Positions 9,112 through 16,846 of a stretch of 64,000 nucleotides of DNA are shown here, in pieces. This stretch comes from an uncultured Desulfovibrio sp. (GTDB lineage Bacteria; Desulfobacterota; Desulfovibrionia; Desulfovibrionales; Desulfovibrionaceae): the NCBI RefSeq assembly GCF_944324525.1, contig NZ_CALUWS010000001.1, forward strand, positions 62,001 to 126,000, given 5' to 3'. The position numbers and the translations under genes are program-made. The first letter of the stretch is position 1; each line of letters starts with the position of its first letter. The notes under the pieces were generated by a model. The model was given only the letters and a program-made list of their open reading frames with translations, was not told the DNA's origin and made no database searches.

Positions 9112-9114
9112 TAC

Positions 9115-9384
9115 ATGAAGAATTCACGCAACAAGATCCCGGCCGACTTTGAGGGCCGTATGGAACGTCTCCAGGAGATCGTGACCGCGCTGGAAGAAGG
9201 CCGGTTGCCGCTGGAAGAGGGCATGGCCCTGTACAAGGAAGGCGTGGAATGCTCGCGCCTGTGCCGGGAACAACTGGAAAAGGCCCGTCATCAGCTGACC
9301 ATCTGGCAGAATGGCGAGGAAAAGGATCTGACCCTTACGGATGCCGTGTCCGGCCGTCAGCCGGACGAGGAGGAACACATATGA
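9115..9384 (+). CDS. xseB: Exodeoxyribonuclease VII small subunit
   Basis: 89 residues containing the XseB signature: FEGRMERLQEIVTALEEGRL, PLEEGMALYKEGVECSRLCR and EQLEKARHQL, a two-helix hairpin that wraps on the C-terminal helices of XseA. It begins three bases after the M23 peptidase stop, and its own stop overlaps the ispA start (ATGA). The order xseB-ispA-dxs is widely conserved in proteobacteria, which supports the assignment. Confidence 0.94.
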   Translation: MKNSRNKIPADFEGRMERLQEIVTALEEGRLPLEEGMALYKEGVECSRLCREQLEKARHQLTIWQNGEEKDLTLTDAVSGRQPDEEEHI

Positions 9385-10271
9385 CGCCTCAGGAAATGAA
9401 ACGACTGCTCAAGGAACGCGGCGCACAGGTCGAGACCTGGCTCGCCGCCTGTCTGGACGGGCGGGATCTGCCGCCGCGCCTCAAGGAATCCATGCTGTAC
9501 AGCCTGCAGGCGGGCGGCAAGCGCCTCCGTCCCGTGCTCTGCATGAGCACGGCGGCCATGTGCGGCCTTGCGCCGGAAAAGGTGCTGCCCTTTGCCGGGG
9601 CCATCGAGATGGTGCATACCTATTCCCTGATCCATGACGATCTGCCCGCCATGGACGATGACGACCTGCGGCGCGGCAAGCCCTCCAATCACAAGGCCTT
9701 TGACGAGGCGACGGCCATCCTGGCCGGGGACGGTCTGCTGACGGACGCCTTCTACGTCATGAGCGGCCTTGACCTGCCTGCGGACCGCGTGCTGGCCGCC
9801 CTGCGGGAATTTGCCCTGGCGGCCGGTTCGTCCGGCATGGTGGGCGGGCAGGAATGGGACATGATCTTCACCGGCATGGACAGCATCAGTCTGGATCAGC
9901 TCCGCCTCATGCACGCCATGAAGACCGGGGCCATCCTGCGCGCCTCCTGCGTGTGCGGGGCCCTGCTGGCCGGGGCTGGCGAGGATGCGCTCAAGGCCAT
10001 TGGCGACTTCGGGGCGGCGCTGGGCGTGGCCTTCCAGATCGCCGACGACATCCTTGATGTGGTGTCGGATACCGAGACCCTCGGCAAGCCCGCCGGGAGC
10101 GACGAGGAACAGGGCAAGAATACCTATCCCAAACTCGTGGGGCTGGAAAAGAGCCGGGAACTGGCGCGCGGCTATGCCGACGGCGCGCAGGCCGCGCTGT
10201 CCCGCTTTGACGGACAGGAAGCCGCCTTCCTTGCGGCGCTGGCGGATTACACAGTCAACAGAACGGCCTAG
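9381..10271 (+). CDS. ispA: Polyprenyl (farnesyl/geranylgeranyl) diphosphate synthase
   Basis: 296 residues, the usual length for short-chain prenyl synthases. It has the first Asp-rich motif in IHDDLPAMDDDDLRRGKPS and the second in FQIADDILDVVSD, plus the GGKRLRPVL substrate-binding segment. It condenses IPP with DMAPP/GPP to make farnesyl or geranylgeranyl diphosphate; chain length cannot be settled by eye. The ATG at 9381 overlaps the xseB stop and gives the expected N-terminus (MTPQEMKRLLKERGAQ). It is followed two bases later by dxs, which feeds the same pathway. Confidence 0.93.
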   Translation: MTPQEMKRLLKERGAQVETWLAACLDGRDLPPRLKESMLYSLQAGGKRLRPVLCMSTAAMCGLAPEKVLPFAGAIEMVHTYSLIHDDLPAMDDDDLRRGKPSNHKAFDEATAILAGDGLLTDAFYVMSGLDLPADRVLAALREFALAAGSSGMVGGQEWDMIFTGMDSISLDQLRLMHAMKTGAILRASCVCGALLAGAGEDALKAIGDFGAALGVAFQIADDILDVVSDTETLGKPAGSDEEQGKNTYPKLVGLEKSRELARGYADGAQAALSRFDGQEAAFLAALADYTVNRTA

Positions 10272-10273
10272 CG

Positions 10274-12175
10274 ATGGACACGGAAAGCATGACGCCGCTG
10301 CTCGATTCCCTTACCGGGCCGGCGCAGGTGGGGAACCTCACGGACAGCCAGCTCCAGCAGCTGGCGGACGAGCTGCGGCGGCGCATCATCGAGGTGGTGG
10401 CGCGCAACGGCGGCCACCTTGCGCCCTCCCTGGGCGTGGTGGAACTGACGCTGGCCCTGCTGGCCACGTTCGACATGAGCCGCGACAAGCTGGTCTGGGA
10501 TGTGGGGCATCAGTCCTACGCCTACAAGCTTTTGACCGGCCGGCATGCCGCCTTTGATTCCCTCCGCAAGCTGGGGGGCATTTCCGGCTTCCCGCGCCGG
10601 GAGGAAAGCCCCTTCGATCATTTTGGCGTGGGCCATTCCTCCACGTCCATCTCGGCGGCGCTGGGCATGGCCGTGGCCCGCGACTACCAGCATCAGAAGC
10701 ATCATGTGTTGGCGGTCATCGGGGACGGCTCCCTGACGGGCGGGGAGGCCTTCGAGGGGCTCAATCTTGCCGGACATATGGGCAGGCGGCTCATCGTGGT
10801 GCTCAACGACAACGAGATCTCCATTTCTCCCAACGTGGGGGCGCTTTCCCGTTTTCTGAGCCGCACGCTCTCCCGCCGTTGGGTACGGCAGGTCCGCAAG
10901 GACGTGCTGGCCTTCCTGCGTACCGTGCCCCGCATCGGCAATCATCTGGCCACCTACGCCATGCGCGGCGAGTGGAGTTTCAAGTCCTTCTTCACGCCCG
11001 GCATGCTCTTCGAGGCCCTGCGCTTCACCTACATAGGGCCGGTGGACGGGCACGATCTGACCGCCCTGCGGACGCATCTGGAGATGGCCGCGGGCGTGGA
11101 GGACGGTCCGGTGCTGCTGCATATCCGCACCCGCAAGGGCAAGGGCTATGCTCCGGCGGAACTGGACCCCACGCATTATCACGGCGTCGGGCATTTCCTG
11201 CCGGAAACGGGCAAGGCCGTGCCTTCGGCCACGGCTTCGGCTCCGTCCTATACCAGCGTGTTCGGCAAGACGCTGGTGGCGCTGGCCGAAGAGGACAAGC
11301 GCATCATGGCCATCACCGCCGCCATGCCGGAAGGCACGGGCACGCAGGCCTTCCAGAATCGTTTCCCCGATCGCTTTGCCGATGTGGGCATCTGCGAGCA
11401 GCATGCCGTCACCTTTGCGGCGGGCATGGCCAGTCAGGGCCTCAGGCCCGTGGTGGCCATCTATTCCACCTTCCTGCAGCGGGCCTATGACCAGATCGTG
11501 CATGACGTCTGCCTGCAGAATCTGCCCGTGACCTTCTGCATCGACCGGGCCGGGCTGGTGGGCGAGGACGGCGCGACCCATCACGGCGTCTTCGATATGG
11601 CCTATTTGCGCCATATCCCCAATATGCACCTGCTGGCCCCGCGGGATGAGAACGCGCTGCGGCACTGCCTCGCCACGGCGCTTACGGTGAACGCCCCCTG
11701 TGCCCTGCGCATCCCGCGCGGCGCGGGCGTCGGCGTGCCGCTGGAGGGAGAGCCCGCCCTGTTGCCCGTGGGGCAGGGGGAATGCCTGCGCGAAGGCAAG
11801 GATGCCGTGTTCATCGCGGTGGGCAGCTGCGTGCATCCGGCCCTGCAGGCGGCGGAAACGCTGGCGGCGGAAGGCCTTTCCGTGGAAGTGTTCGATGCCG
11901 TCTGGATCAAGCCGTTGCCGGAGGCCCAGCTGCTGGAGCTGGCGGAGCGTTTTTCCGTGCTGGTGCTGGTGGAGGAGGGCGTCCGGGCCGGGGGCTTCTC
12001 GTCCGCGGTGCTGGAGCTGCTTTCCGACAAGGGGGCCCTGCGCGGACAGCGCATCCGCCGGCTGGGACTGTGGGACGCCTTTGTGGAGCACGGCACGCAG
12101 GCCGAACTGCGGCGCATGGTGGGGCTGGATGCCGAACATCTGGCGCAGGCCGTGCGTGACGCCCTGCAGGAGTGA
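10274..12175 (+). CDS. dxs: 1-deoxy-D-xylulose-5-phosphate synthase
   Basis: 633 residues, thiamine-diphosphate dependent, first step of the MEP pathway (pyruvate plus glyceraldehyde 3-phosphate). Seen in order: VWDVGHQSYAYKLLTGR, SPFDHFGVGHSSTSISAALG, the TPP/Mg motif GDGSLTGGEAFEGLN ending in NDN, and in the pyrimidine domain FADVGICEQHAVTFAAGMAS with the catalytic Glu. The C-terminal transketolase domain follows. It begins two bases after ispA without a clear ribosome site, so translation probably depends on coupling. A strong terminator lies just downstream and ends the seven-gene run. Confidence 0.97.
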   Translation: MDTESMTPLLDSLTGPAQVGNLTDSQLQQLADELRRRIIEVVARNGGHLAPSLGVVELTLALLATFDMSRDKLVWDVGHQSYAYKLLTGRHAAFDSLRKLGGISGFPRREESPFDHFGVGHSSTSISAALGMAVARDYQHQKHHVLAVIGDGSLTGGEAFEGLNLAGHMGRRLIVVLNDNEISISPNVGALSRFLSRTLSRRWVRQVRKDVLAFLRTVPRIGNHLATYAMRGEWSFKSFFTPGMLFEALRFTYIGPVDGHDLTALRTHLEMAAGVEDGPVLLHIRTRKGKGYAPAELDPTHYHGVGHFLPETGKAVPSATASAPSYTSVFGKTLVALAEEDKRIMAITAAMPEGTGTQAFQNRFPDRFADVGICEQHAVTFAAGMASQGLRPVVAIYSTFLQRAYDQIVHDVCLQNLPVTFCIDRAGLVGEDGATHHGVFDMAYLRHIPNMHLLAPRDENALRHCLATALTVNAPCALRIPRGAGVGVPLEGEPALLPVGQGECLREGKDAVFIAVGSCVHPALQAAETLAAEGLSVEVFDAVWIKPLPEAQLLELAERFSVLVLVEEGVRAGGFSSAVLELLSDKGALRGQRIRRLGLWDAFVEHGTQAELRRMVGLDAEHLAQAVRDALQE

Positions 12176-12199
12176 CGGCTCAGGGAAAAATGTCGTCTT

Positions 12200-12234
12200 G
12201 CCCCTTTTGCCCTCAAGGCAAAGGGGGCTTTTTT
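12200..12234 (+). terminator. Rho-independent terminator after dxs
   Basis: GCCCCTTTTGCC pairs with GGCAAAGGGGGC with one G-U, loop CTCAA, followed by TTTTTT. It closes the ispG-dxs transcript. Confidence 0.9.
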
Positions 12235-12248
12235 CATCTCTGCCCATG

Positions 12249-12455
12249 AGGGCCTGTTGACACTAGGTGTCGTGTTCCGATAGGTTGTTCCCCTTTCCTC
12301 ATTCGGCTCTTGGCAAAAACCTCCAGCTTCATGCCTGAACGGAGGGTGAACAGCGTGTTGACACTCTACGCGCGCTTCAAACCATACGGCCTGTCGTTTC
12401 GCGGAAAAAGCGCGGTTTTTCCGCTCATTTTGGGTCGGGCGGCGTTGTGCCGAAG
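12249..12455. repeat. Repeat-derived region: family 1 end plus family 2 copy B
   Basis: At 12250 it has the family 1 end GGCCTGTTGACACTAGG; TGTTGACACT recurs at 12356-12365. From 12366 it reads CGCTTCAAACCATACGGCC and CGGCGTTGTGCCG, matching family 2 at 55570-55665. The family 2 part overlaps the 3' end of tilS (from 12425), so it supplies that gene's last codons and stop. No separate gene is seen in 12235-12424. Confidence 0.6.
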
Positions 12456-13486
12456 GTGACGGCTCCGCCCCGCAGGACGGCCACAAGCCCGCCCGGAAAC
12501 TGGAAGCGGGTATTTCCCCGGCCCTCCTGCCAGGCCTGATCCAGCGCCAGCAGGCGCTCGGCGCGGGCCTGCCCGCCGTGGCGGCGGTTCAGGTGGCGCA
12601 GGGCCCGCAGATAGAGGCGCAGGCGCACGGCCGGGGGATGGGCGCGGAGCAGGGCGCGGGGGAGGGTGATGCCGTCCTCGGTCTGTTGCCAGGGCGTCAG
12701 GGCAAGGGCCGCATCCAGCGTGCTTTCCCAGTAGTCGGCGTCCAGCTGCGCCAGACGCCAGAGGCGGGAAGCCGATTCACCGTAGGCGGGATTTTCCTTT
12801 TCCAGCAGGGGCAGGAGCGTGTGCCGCAGGCGGTTGCGCAGAAAGGCGGAATCGCTGTTGGAGCTGTCCTCACTCCACGGGATCCCCCAGTCGGTCAGCC
12901 ATTGCCGGAGCGTTTTGCCGGACAGGTGCAGGAGCGGCCGCAAAAGGCGGCGTTCCGGGTCGCAGGCGGCCATGCCGCCCAGCGCGGGCCAGCCCGTGCC
13001 GCGCAAGAGGCGCATGAGCTGATCCTCACAGAGATCTTCGCGCTGATGGCCGGTGAGCAGCCAGTGGCAGCCCGTTTGCCGCCGCACCTCTTCCAGCAGG
13101 GCATAGCGGGCCTTGCGGGCCGTTTCTTCCAGACCGGTCCCGGCCGCGCGGGCCATGTCCCGCACAGAGGCATGGCGGACGTGATGGGGAAGGCGCAGCG
13201 CCGCGCACAGATGCCCTACCTGCGCGCACTCGGCGTCGGCCTCCGGGCGCAGGCCGTGATGGACGGTGCAGACGTGCAGACGCCAGTCCTGACGGGGAGC
13301 GAGCAGGGCAAGGATGACGGTCAGGGCGGTGGAGTCCCCTCCGCCGGAGACCGCCAGCAGCAGCGACTGACCGTGAGCCACGCCGCAACGGAGGAGGGCG
13401 TTTTCCAGCCGCAGGCACTCGCGGGCCACGGCGGGCCGCAGCTCACGGAGCGAAGCCGGCGGCGCGGACAGCGGAGGAAGCGTCAC
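12425..13486 (-). CDS. tilS: tRNA(Ile)-lysidine synthetase
   Basis: About 353 residues. The N-type ATP pyrophosphatase motif SGGGDST is clear in LLLAVSGGGDSTALTVILAL, followed by VHHGLRPEADAECAQV and LTGHQREDLCEDQLMRLLRG, all TilS hallmarks. It modifies C34 of the CAT-anticodon isoleucine tRNA to lysidine so that it reads AUA. Start is uncertain: the GTG at 13486 has AGG six to seven bases upstream; a TTG at 13510 would add eight residues but has no ribosome site. The last residues (FGTTPPDPK and stop) are encoded by sequence that matches a dispersed intergenic repeat, so the original C-terminus was probably replaced. Confidence 0.92.
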   Translation of the reverse strand: MTLPPLSAPPASLRELRPAVARECLRLENALLRCGVAHGQSLLLAVSGGGDSTALTVILALLAPRQDWRLHVCTVHHGLRPEADAECAQVGHLCAALRLPHHVRHASVRDMARAAGTGLEETARKARYALLEEVRRQTGCHWLLTGHQREDLCEDQLMRLLRGTGWPALGGMAACDPERRLLRPLLHLSGKTLRQWLTDWGIPWSEDSSNSDSAFLRNRLRHTLLPLLEKENPAYGESASRLWRLAQLDADYWESTLDAALALTPWQQTEDGITLPRALLRAHPPAVRLRLYLRALRHLNRRHGGQARAERLLALDQAWQEGRGNTRFQFPGGLVAVLRGGAVTFGTTPPDPK

Positions 13487-13568
13487 GGCTGGCCTGCTGC
13501 GAAGGCGCAAGGAGAGAAGGATACGGAACCGCCCGGGCGGCGGATGCCGGGCGCACGGGACGGGCAGA

Positions 13569-13904
13569 CTAGTGCGGCAGATCGCATTCGCTGATGAGCT
13601 CTTCCAGCCGGTCGATGAGCGCCTGACGGGTGGCGCTGTCCGCCGGAGCGATGCACTCGCAATGCAGGCGGTCGCGGGCGCGTACCAGCAGTTCCAGACG
13701 CAGGGAGTCCTCGCCTATCTCCAGAGAGACGACGTACGGCCCGCAGCGGGCGGCATGTTCCCGCTGCAGGGGCGACCAGAGGCTTTCCGGCACAGGCAGC
13801 CAGAAAAGCCCTTCAAGCGAGGAGGCATAACCCCGTTCCCGCGCAAAGTCCGCCAGGCGGCGGCAGAGCTCCGGCGGCAGATCTTCCGCAAGATAGACGC
13901 GCAT
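13569..13904 (-). CDS. Small conserved-looking protein downstream of hemA, unknown
   Basis: 111 residues, soluble, with no signal peptide or membrane segment. It begins MRVYLAEDLPPELCRRLADF and ends ELISECDLPH; two short beta-rich stretches (YVVSLEIGEDSLRLELLVRA) suggest a small alpha/beta fold. Its start overlaps the hemA stop by one base (TGATG), with GGGAG upstream, so it is co-translated with hemA and belongs to the met8-ccsA-hemA run. I do not recognise the family. Context suggests a role tied to tetrapyrrole synthesis, but this is inference only. Confidence 0.75.
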   Translation of the reverse strand: MRVYLAEDLPPELCRRLADFARERGYASSLEGLFWLPVPESLWSPLQREHAARCGPYVVSLEIGEDSLRLELLVRARDRLHCECIAPADSATRQALIDRLEELISECDLPH

Positions 13905-15205
13905 CAGCTTTTCTCCCGCGGGGCGGCCCGGGTACAGGTGCCGCCGTCCAGATTGAAGATGCGGCGCATGAGGCTGATGCGCGAGGCGCTGCCTTCATGC
14001 GAGCCCGCGCCTTCCTTGAGGAAGATGATGGGATCATGATTCATCTTGCGGACCAGCGCCTTGGCCATGACGTCCAGGGCCTCGCGCACCTCGTCGGAGA
14101 CCGGCCCCAGCCGCTTGAGCGTGCGGGCAAGCTCCTCCTCGGCCATGTGTTCGCCGCGCTGGATGATGTCCACGATGGTGGGCTGCATATCCAGCCCCTG
14201 TACCCACTGCTCGAAATGGCCCACCTCGTCATTGACGATCTCGGCGGCCTTTTGCGCTTCATCCCGGCGGGAAGCGAGATTTTCTTCAACTACTTCTTTA
14301 AGGTCGTCGATGTCATACAGATAGACATTGTCCAGTCCGTTGACGTCCGGGTCGATGTCGCGGGGGACGGCGATGTCGATGAAGAACATGGGCCGGTTTT
14401 TGCGGGCCTTGAGCACGCTGCGGATGTCGCGGGCGCGGATGACCGGTTCCGGCGAGCCGGTGGAGGCGATGATGATGTCCACATCCACGAGATGGGCGGC
14501 AATGGCCTCAAAGGCGATGGCCCGGCCGTTGAACTGCCGGGCGAGCTCCTGCCCGCGCGCAAGGGTGCGGTTGGCGACCAGTATCTCGGCAATGCCGGCC
14601 TGCAGCAAATGGGTGGCGGCCAGTTCGGCCATTTCCCCGGCGCCCAGCAGCATGGCCCGATGGGAGGGCATGTCGCCGAAGATGCGTTTGGCCAGCTCCA
14701 CGGCGGCGTAGCTGATGGAAACGGCGCTGGAAGCCACGGCGGTCTCCGTCCGTACGCGTTTGGCCACGGAAAAGGCCTTGTGCAGCAGCCGGTTGAGGAT
14801 GAGCCCCGTGGTATGGCAGGCCGCCGCCTTGCGGTAGGCCGTCTTGAGCTGCCCCAGGATCTGCGGCTCGCCCAGCACCATGGAATCCAGACTGGAGGCC
14901 ACGGTGAAGAGATGGCGTACGGCCTCGACCCCTTTATAGATGTAGACGTAAGGGCGCAGGTCTTCCACAGGGGCCTTGCAGGTGTGCGCCCAGTCGGTCA
15001 GCATCTGTTCGGCCATGTCGCCGTGTCCGGCGGCCAGCAGTTCCACCCGGTTGCAGGTGGAAAGGATCATGGCCTCGCTGATGGCCCCTTCACAGGGGAC
15101 GGCCCAGCTGTCCGCCGAGCAGTGATTGACCAGCGCAAAGCGTTCGCGCACATCCACGCCCGCCGTGCGGTGATTGAGTCCCACAAGTACAAGATCGCAG
15201 TTCAT
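13904..15205 (-). CDS. hemA: Glutamyl-tRNA reductase
   Basis: 433 residues. It reduces glutamyl-tRNA(Glu) to glutamate-1-semialdehyde, the first committed step of C5 tetrapyrrole synthesis. The N-terminal catalytic domain starts MNCDLVLVGLNHRTAGVDVR and carries the nucleophilic Cys in ILSTCNRVELLA; the SSLDSMVLGEPQILGQLK block is typical. The NADPH-binding domain includes AMLLGAGEMAELAATHLLQ, and the C-terminal dimerisation helix follows. The ATG at 15205 lies 9 bases from the ccsA-like stop. In Desulfovibrio heme is made through siroheme, so hemA serves siroheme, heme and corrinoid pathways together. Confidence 0.96.
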   Translation of the reverse strand: MNCDLVLVGLNHRTAGVDVRERFALVNHCSADSWAVPCEGAISEAMILSTCNRVELLAAGHGDMAEQMLTDWAHTCKAPVEDLRPYVYIYKGVEAVRHLFTVASSLDSMVLGEPQILGQLKTAYRKAAACHTTGLILNRLLHKAFSVAKRVRTETAVASSAVSISYAAVELAKRIFGDMPSHRAMLLGAGEMAELAATHLLQAGIAEILVANRTLARGQELARQFNGRAIAFEAIAAHLVDVDIIIASTGSPEPVIRARDIRSVLKARKNRPMFFIDIAVPRDIDPDVNGLDNVYLYDIDDLKEVVEENLASRRDEAQKAAEIVNDEVGHFEQWVQGLDMQPTIVDIIQRGEHMAEEELARTLKRLGPVSDEVREALDVMAKALVRKMNHDPIIFLKEGAGSHEGSASRISLMRRIFNLDGGTCTRAAPREKS

Positions 15206-15214
15206 GGTGGTAGA

Positions 15215-16042
15215 TCAGCCCCTGATGAAGGCGTGGTGCGTTTCCATGAAGGTGTTCACCACGATGATGGAGAAAAGGCACAGGCCAAAGATGATGACCG
15301 CAAGACGGGCGGGCTTGCGGCCCCGCCAGCCCCGCGTCAGCCGGTTATGGAAAAGGGCGGCCAGCAGCAGCCAGACGACAAGGCTGATGACCTCCTTGGG
15401 GTCGCCGTTGAAGGTGGCGCCGAAAACGGGTTTGGCCCAGACGAGCCCCGCGACGATGCCCAGGGTATAGAGCGGAAAGGTCGTCATCACCGCAAAGGAG
15501 TTGATCCTGTCCAGCAGGGAAAGGGCGGGCATGTCCTGCCAAAAGCCCTTCATGGCCTGCTTGCTCTTGATGCGCCCCTCGAGGAAAAGGAAGATGCAGC
15601 CCGCGGCAAAGGCCAGCGTGAGCAGCCCCAGACTGAGGAAGAGCGCGCCGATATGCAGGGCGTAGAAGGGGGCGCTCAGCTGCGGGGGGATCTTCACCAC
15701 CGCCGCAAGGTAGGGGGCCGACATGATGAAGAGGATGAGCGCCAGCGGCGCGGACAGGATGAGGGTGGCCTCCTGCCGGTAACGCAGACGGGAGATGAGC
15801 CCGCAGAGCAGCACGAACCAGGCCAGCATCTGGAGGTAGGCCCCCAGGCTGAGCCCTTCCGGCAGAGTGGAGTGGAAGCCCAGCGCCAGCATGAGCGTCT
15901 GGACGAGGAAACCGAGGCCGGCCAGCCAGCAGCCTGCCTTGCGCAGCATGGCGCTGCGCAGCATCATGCCGCTGATGCCGGCAAGGCTGGCCGCCCCGTA
16001 AAGGCACAGGGTGAGCAGGGTGGAGAGTTCAGGCGAGATCAT
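15215..16042 (-). CDS. CcsA/HemX-type membrane protein (cytochrome c assembly family)
   Basis: 275 residues with about eight membrane segments, such as LLTLCLYGAASLAGISG, AYLQMLAWFVLLCGLI, ALILFIMSAPYLAAVV and VISLVVWLLLAALFHNRL. The family pattern is seen in ALHIGALFLSLGLLTLAFAA (His in a membrane helix) and HNRLTRGWRGRKPA near the end. Proteins of this type either handle heme for cytochrome c maturation (CcsA/ResC) or act as HemX beside hemA. The start ATG at 16042 overlaps the preceding gene by 14 bases. Placement between the siroheme gene and hemA favours the HemX-like role; the sequence alone does not decide. Confidence 0.88.
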   Translation of the reverse strand: MISPELSTLLTLCLYGAASLAGISGMMLRSAMLRKAGCWLAGLGFLVQTLMLALGFHSTLPEGLSLGAYLQMLAWFVLLCGLISRLRYRQEATLILSAPLALILFIMSAPYLAAVVKIPPQLSAPFYALHIGALFLSLGLLTLAFAAGCIFLFLEGRIKSKQAMKGFWQDMPALSLLDRINSFAVMTTFPLYTLGIVAGLVWAKPVFGATFNGDPKEVISLVVWLLLAALFHNRLTRGWRGRKPARLAVIIFGLCLFSIIVVNTFMETHHAFIRG

Positions 16043-16709
16043 GCAGAAACTCCGGTATGCGGGCATGCAGTTCCGGCGGCAGGCTCTGCGCGAGGAAGTC
16101 GCGGCAGGCCTGCATGTCGCCGTCCTGCAACCAGTGTTGCAAGGGGGATTCCGCCAGGCTGCGGAACAGGTTTCCATTTTGCCGCGAGTCCGTGGACAAG
16201 GCAAGCACGCAGGGGCGCAGACGGCCCATGAGCCGGGCCATGCGCACACGCGGCGCGAGCCATTCTTCCAGCTCCCGCCGCCAGCGGCGCGCCAGGGCCG
16301 GACTGGCCCCTCCCGTGGAAAGGGCCAGCATGAGTTCTCCCTGCCGGGCAAGGGCGGGTACCAGAAAATCTCCCGCGTCGGGGGCGTCCACACAATTGCA
16401 GAGGACGCCGTGCGCCCGGCACAGAGCGGCGATGCGGGCGTTTTCCGCACGGTCGCCGGTAGCGGCGAAGACCAGCCGGCAGCCCCGCACATCCTCCTCC
16501 GCGCACGCGCGGCGGGCGTGCCGCACCTGGGGCGATGCCAGCAGGGCGGCGGCTTCGGCGGACGGTTCGGCGACATCGAAGGTCAGCACCGTACCGGCTC
16601 CCGCTTCCAGCAGGCCCCGCAGCTTGCGGCAGCCCACGTCGCCCAGACCGGCCACGAGGCAGCGCGCATCATGCAGATCGAGAAACAAAGGATAGAGGTC
16701 GGATTTCAT
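16029..16709 (-). CDS. Precorrin-2 dehydrogenase/sirohydrochlorin ferrochelatase-like protein (Met8/CysG-B type)
   Basis: 226 residues. It begins MKSDLYPLFLDLHDARCLVA and has the NAD-binding loop AGLGDVGCRKLRGLLEAGA, then VFAATGDRAENARIAALCR and NCVDAPDAGDFLVPAL, and LALSTGGASPALARRWRREL, the full pattern of the N-terminal part of siroheme synthase. It should oxidise precorrin-2 to sirohydrochlorin and perhaps insert iron. Sulfate reducers need siroheme for dissimilatory sulfite reductase, and route heme through it. It heads the run met8-ccsA-hemA-small gene, overlapping the next gene by 14 bases. The methyltransferase half (CysG-A) is not in the window. Confidence 0.9.
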   Translation of the reverse strand: MKSDLYPLFLDLHDARCLVAGLGDVGCRKLRGLLEAGAGTVLTFDVAEPSAEAAALLASPQVRHARRACAEEDVRGCRLVFAATGDRAENARIAALCRAHGVLCNCVDAPDAGDFLVPALARQGELMLALSTGGASPALARRWRRELEEWLAPRVRMARLMGRLRPCVLALSTDSRQNGNLFRSLAESPLQHWLQDGDMQACRDFLAQSLPPELHARIPEFLHDLA

Positions 16710-16846
16710 ACGTCACCCTGCGGCAGTATACGCAAGCCGTCGTCATGCGCAAGGGGGGCGGGGGAGGCTTTTCTTGCCTCTCCGTACGGCTTGGGCTAGG
16801 CTGGAACGCTGTCCGTCCGGTTGTGTGTGACGGTAAAGGAATGTCC

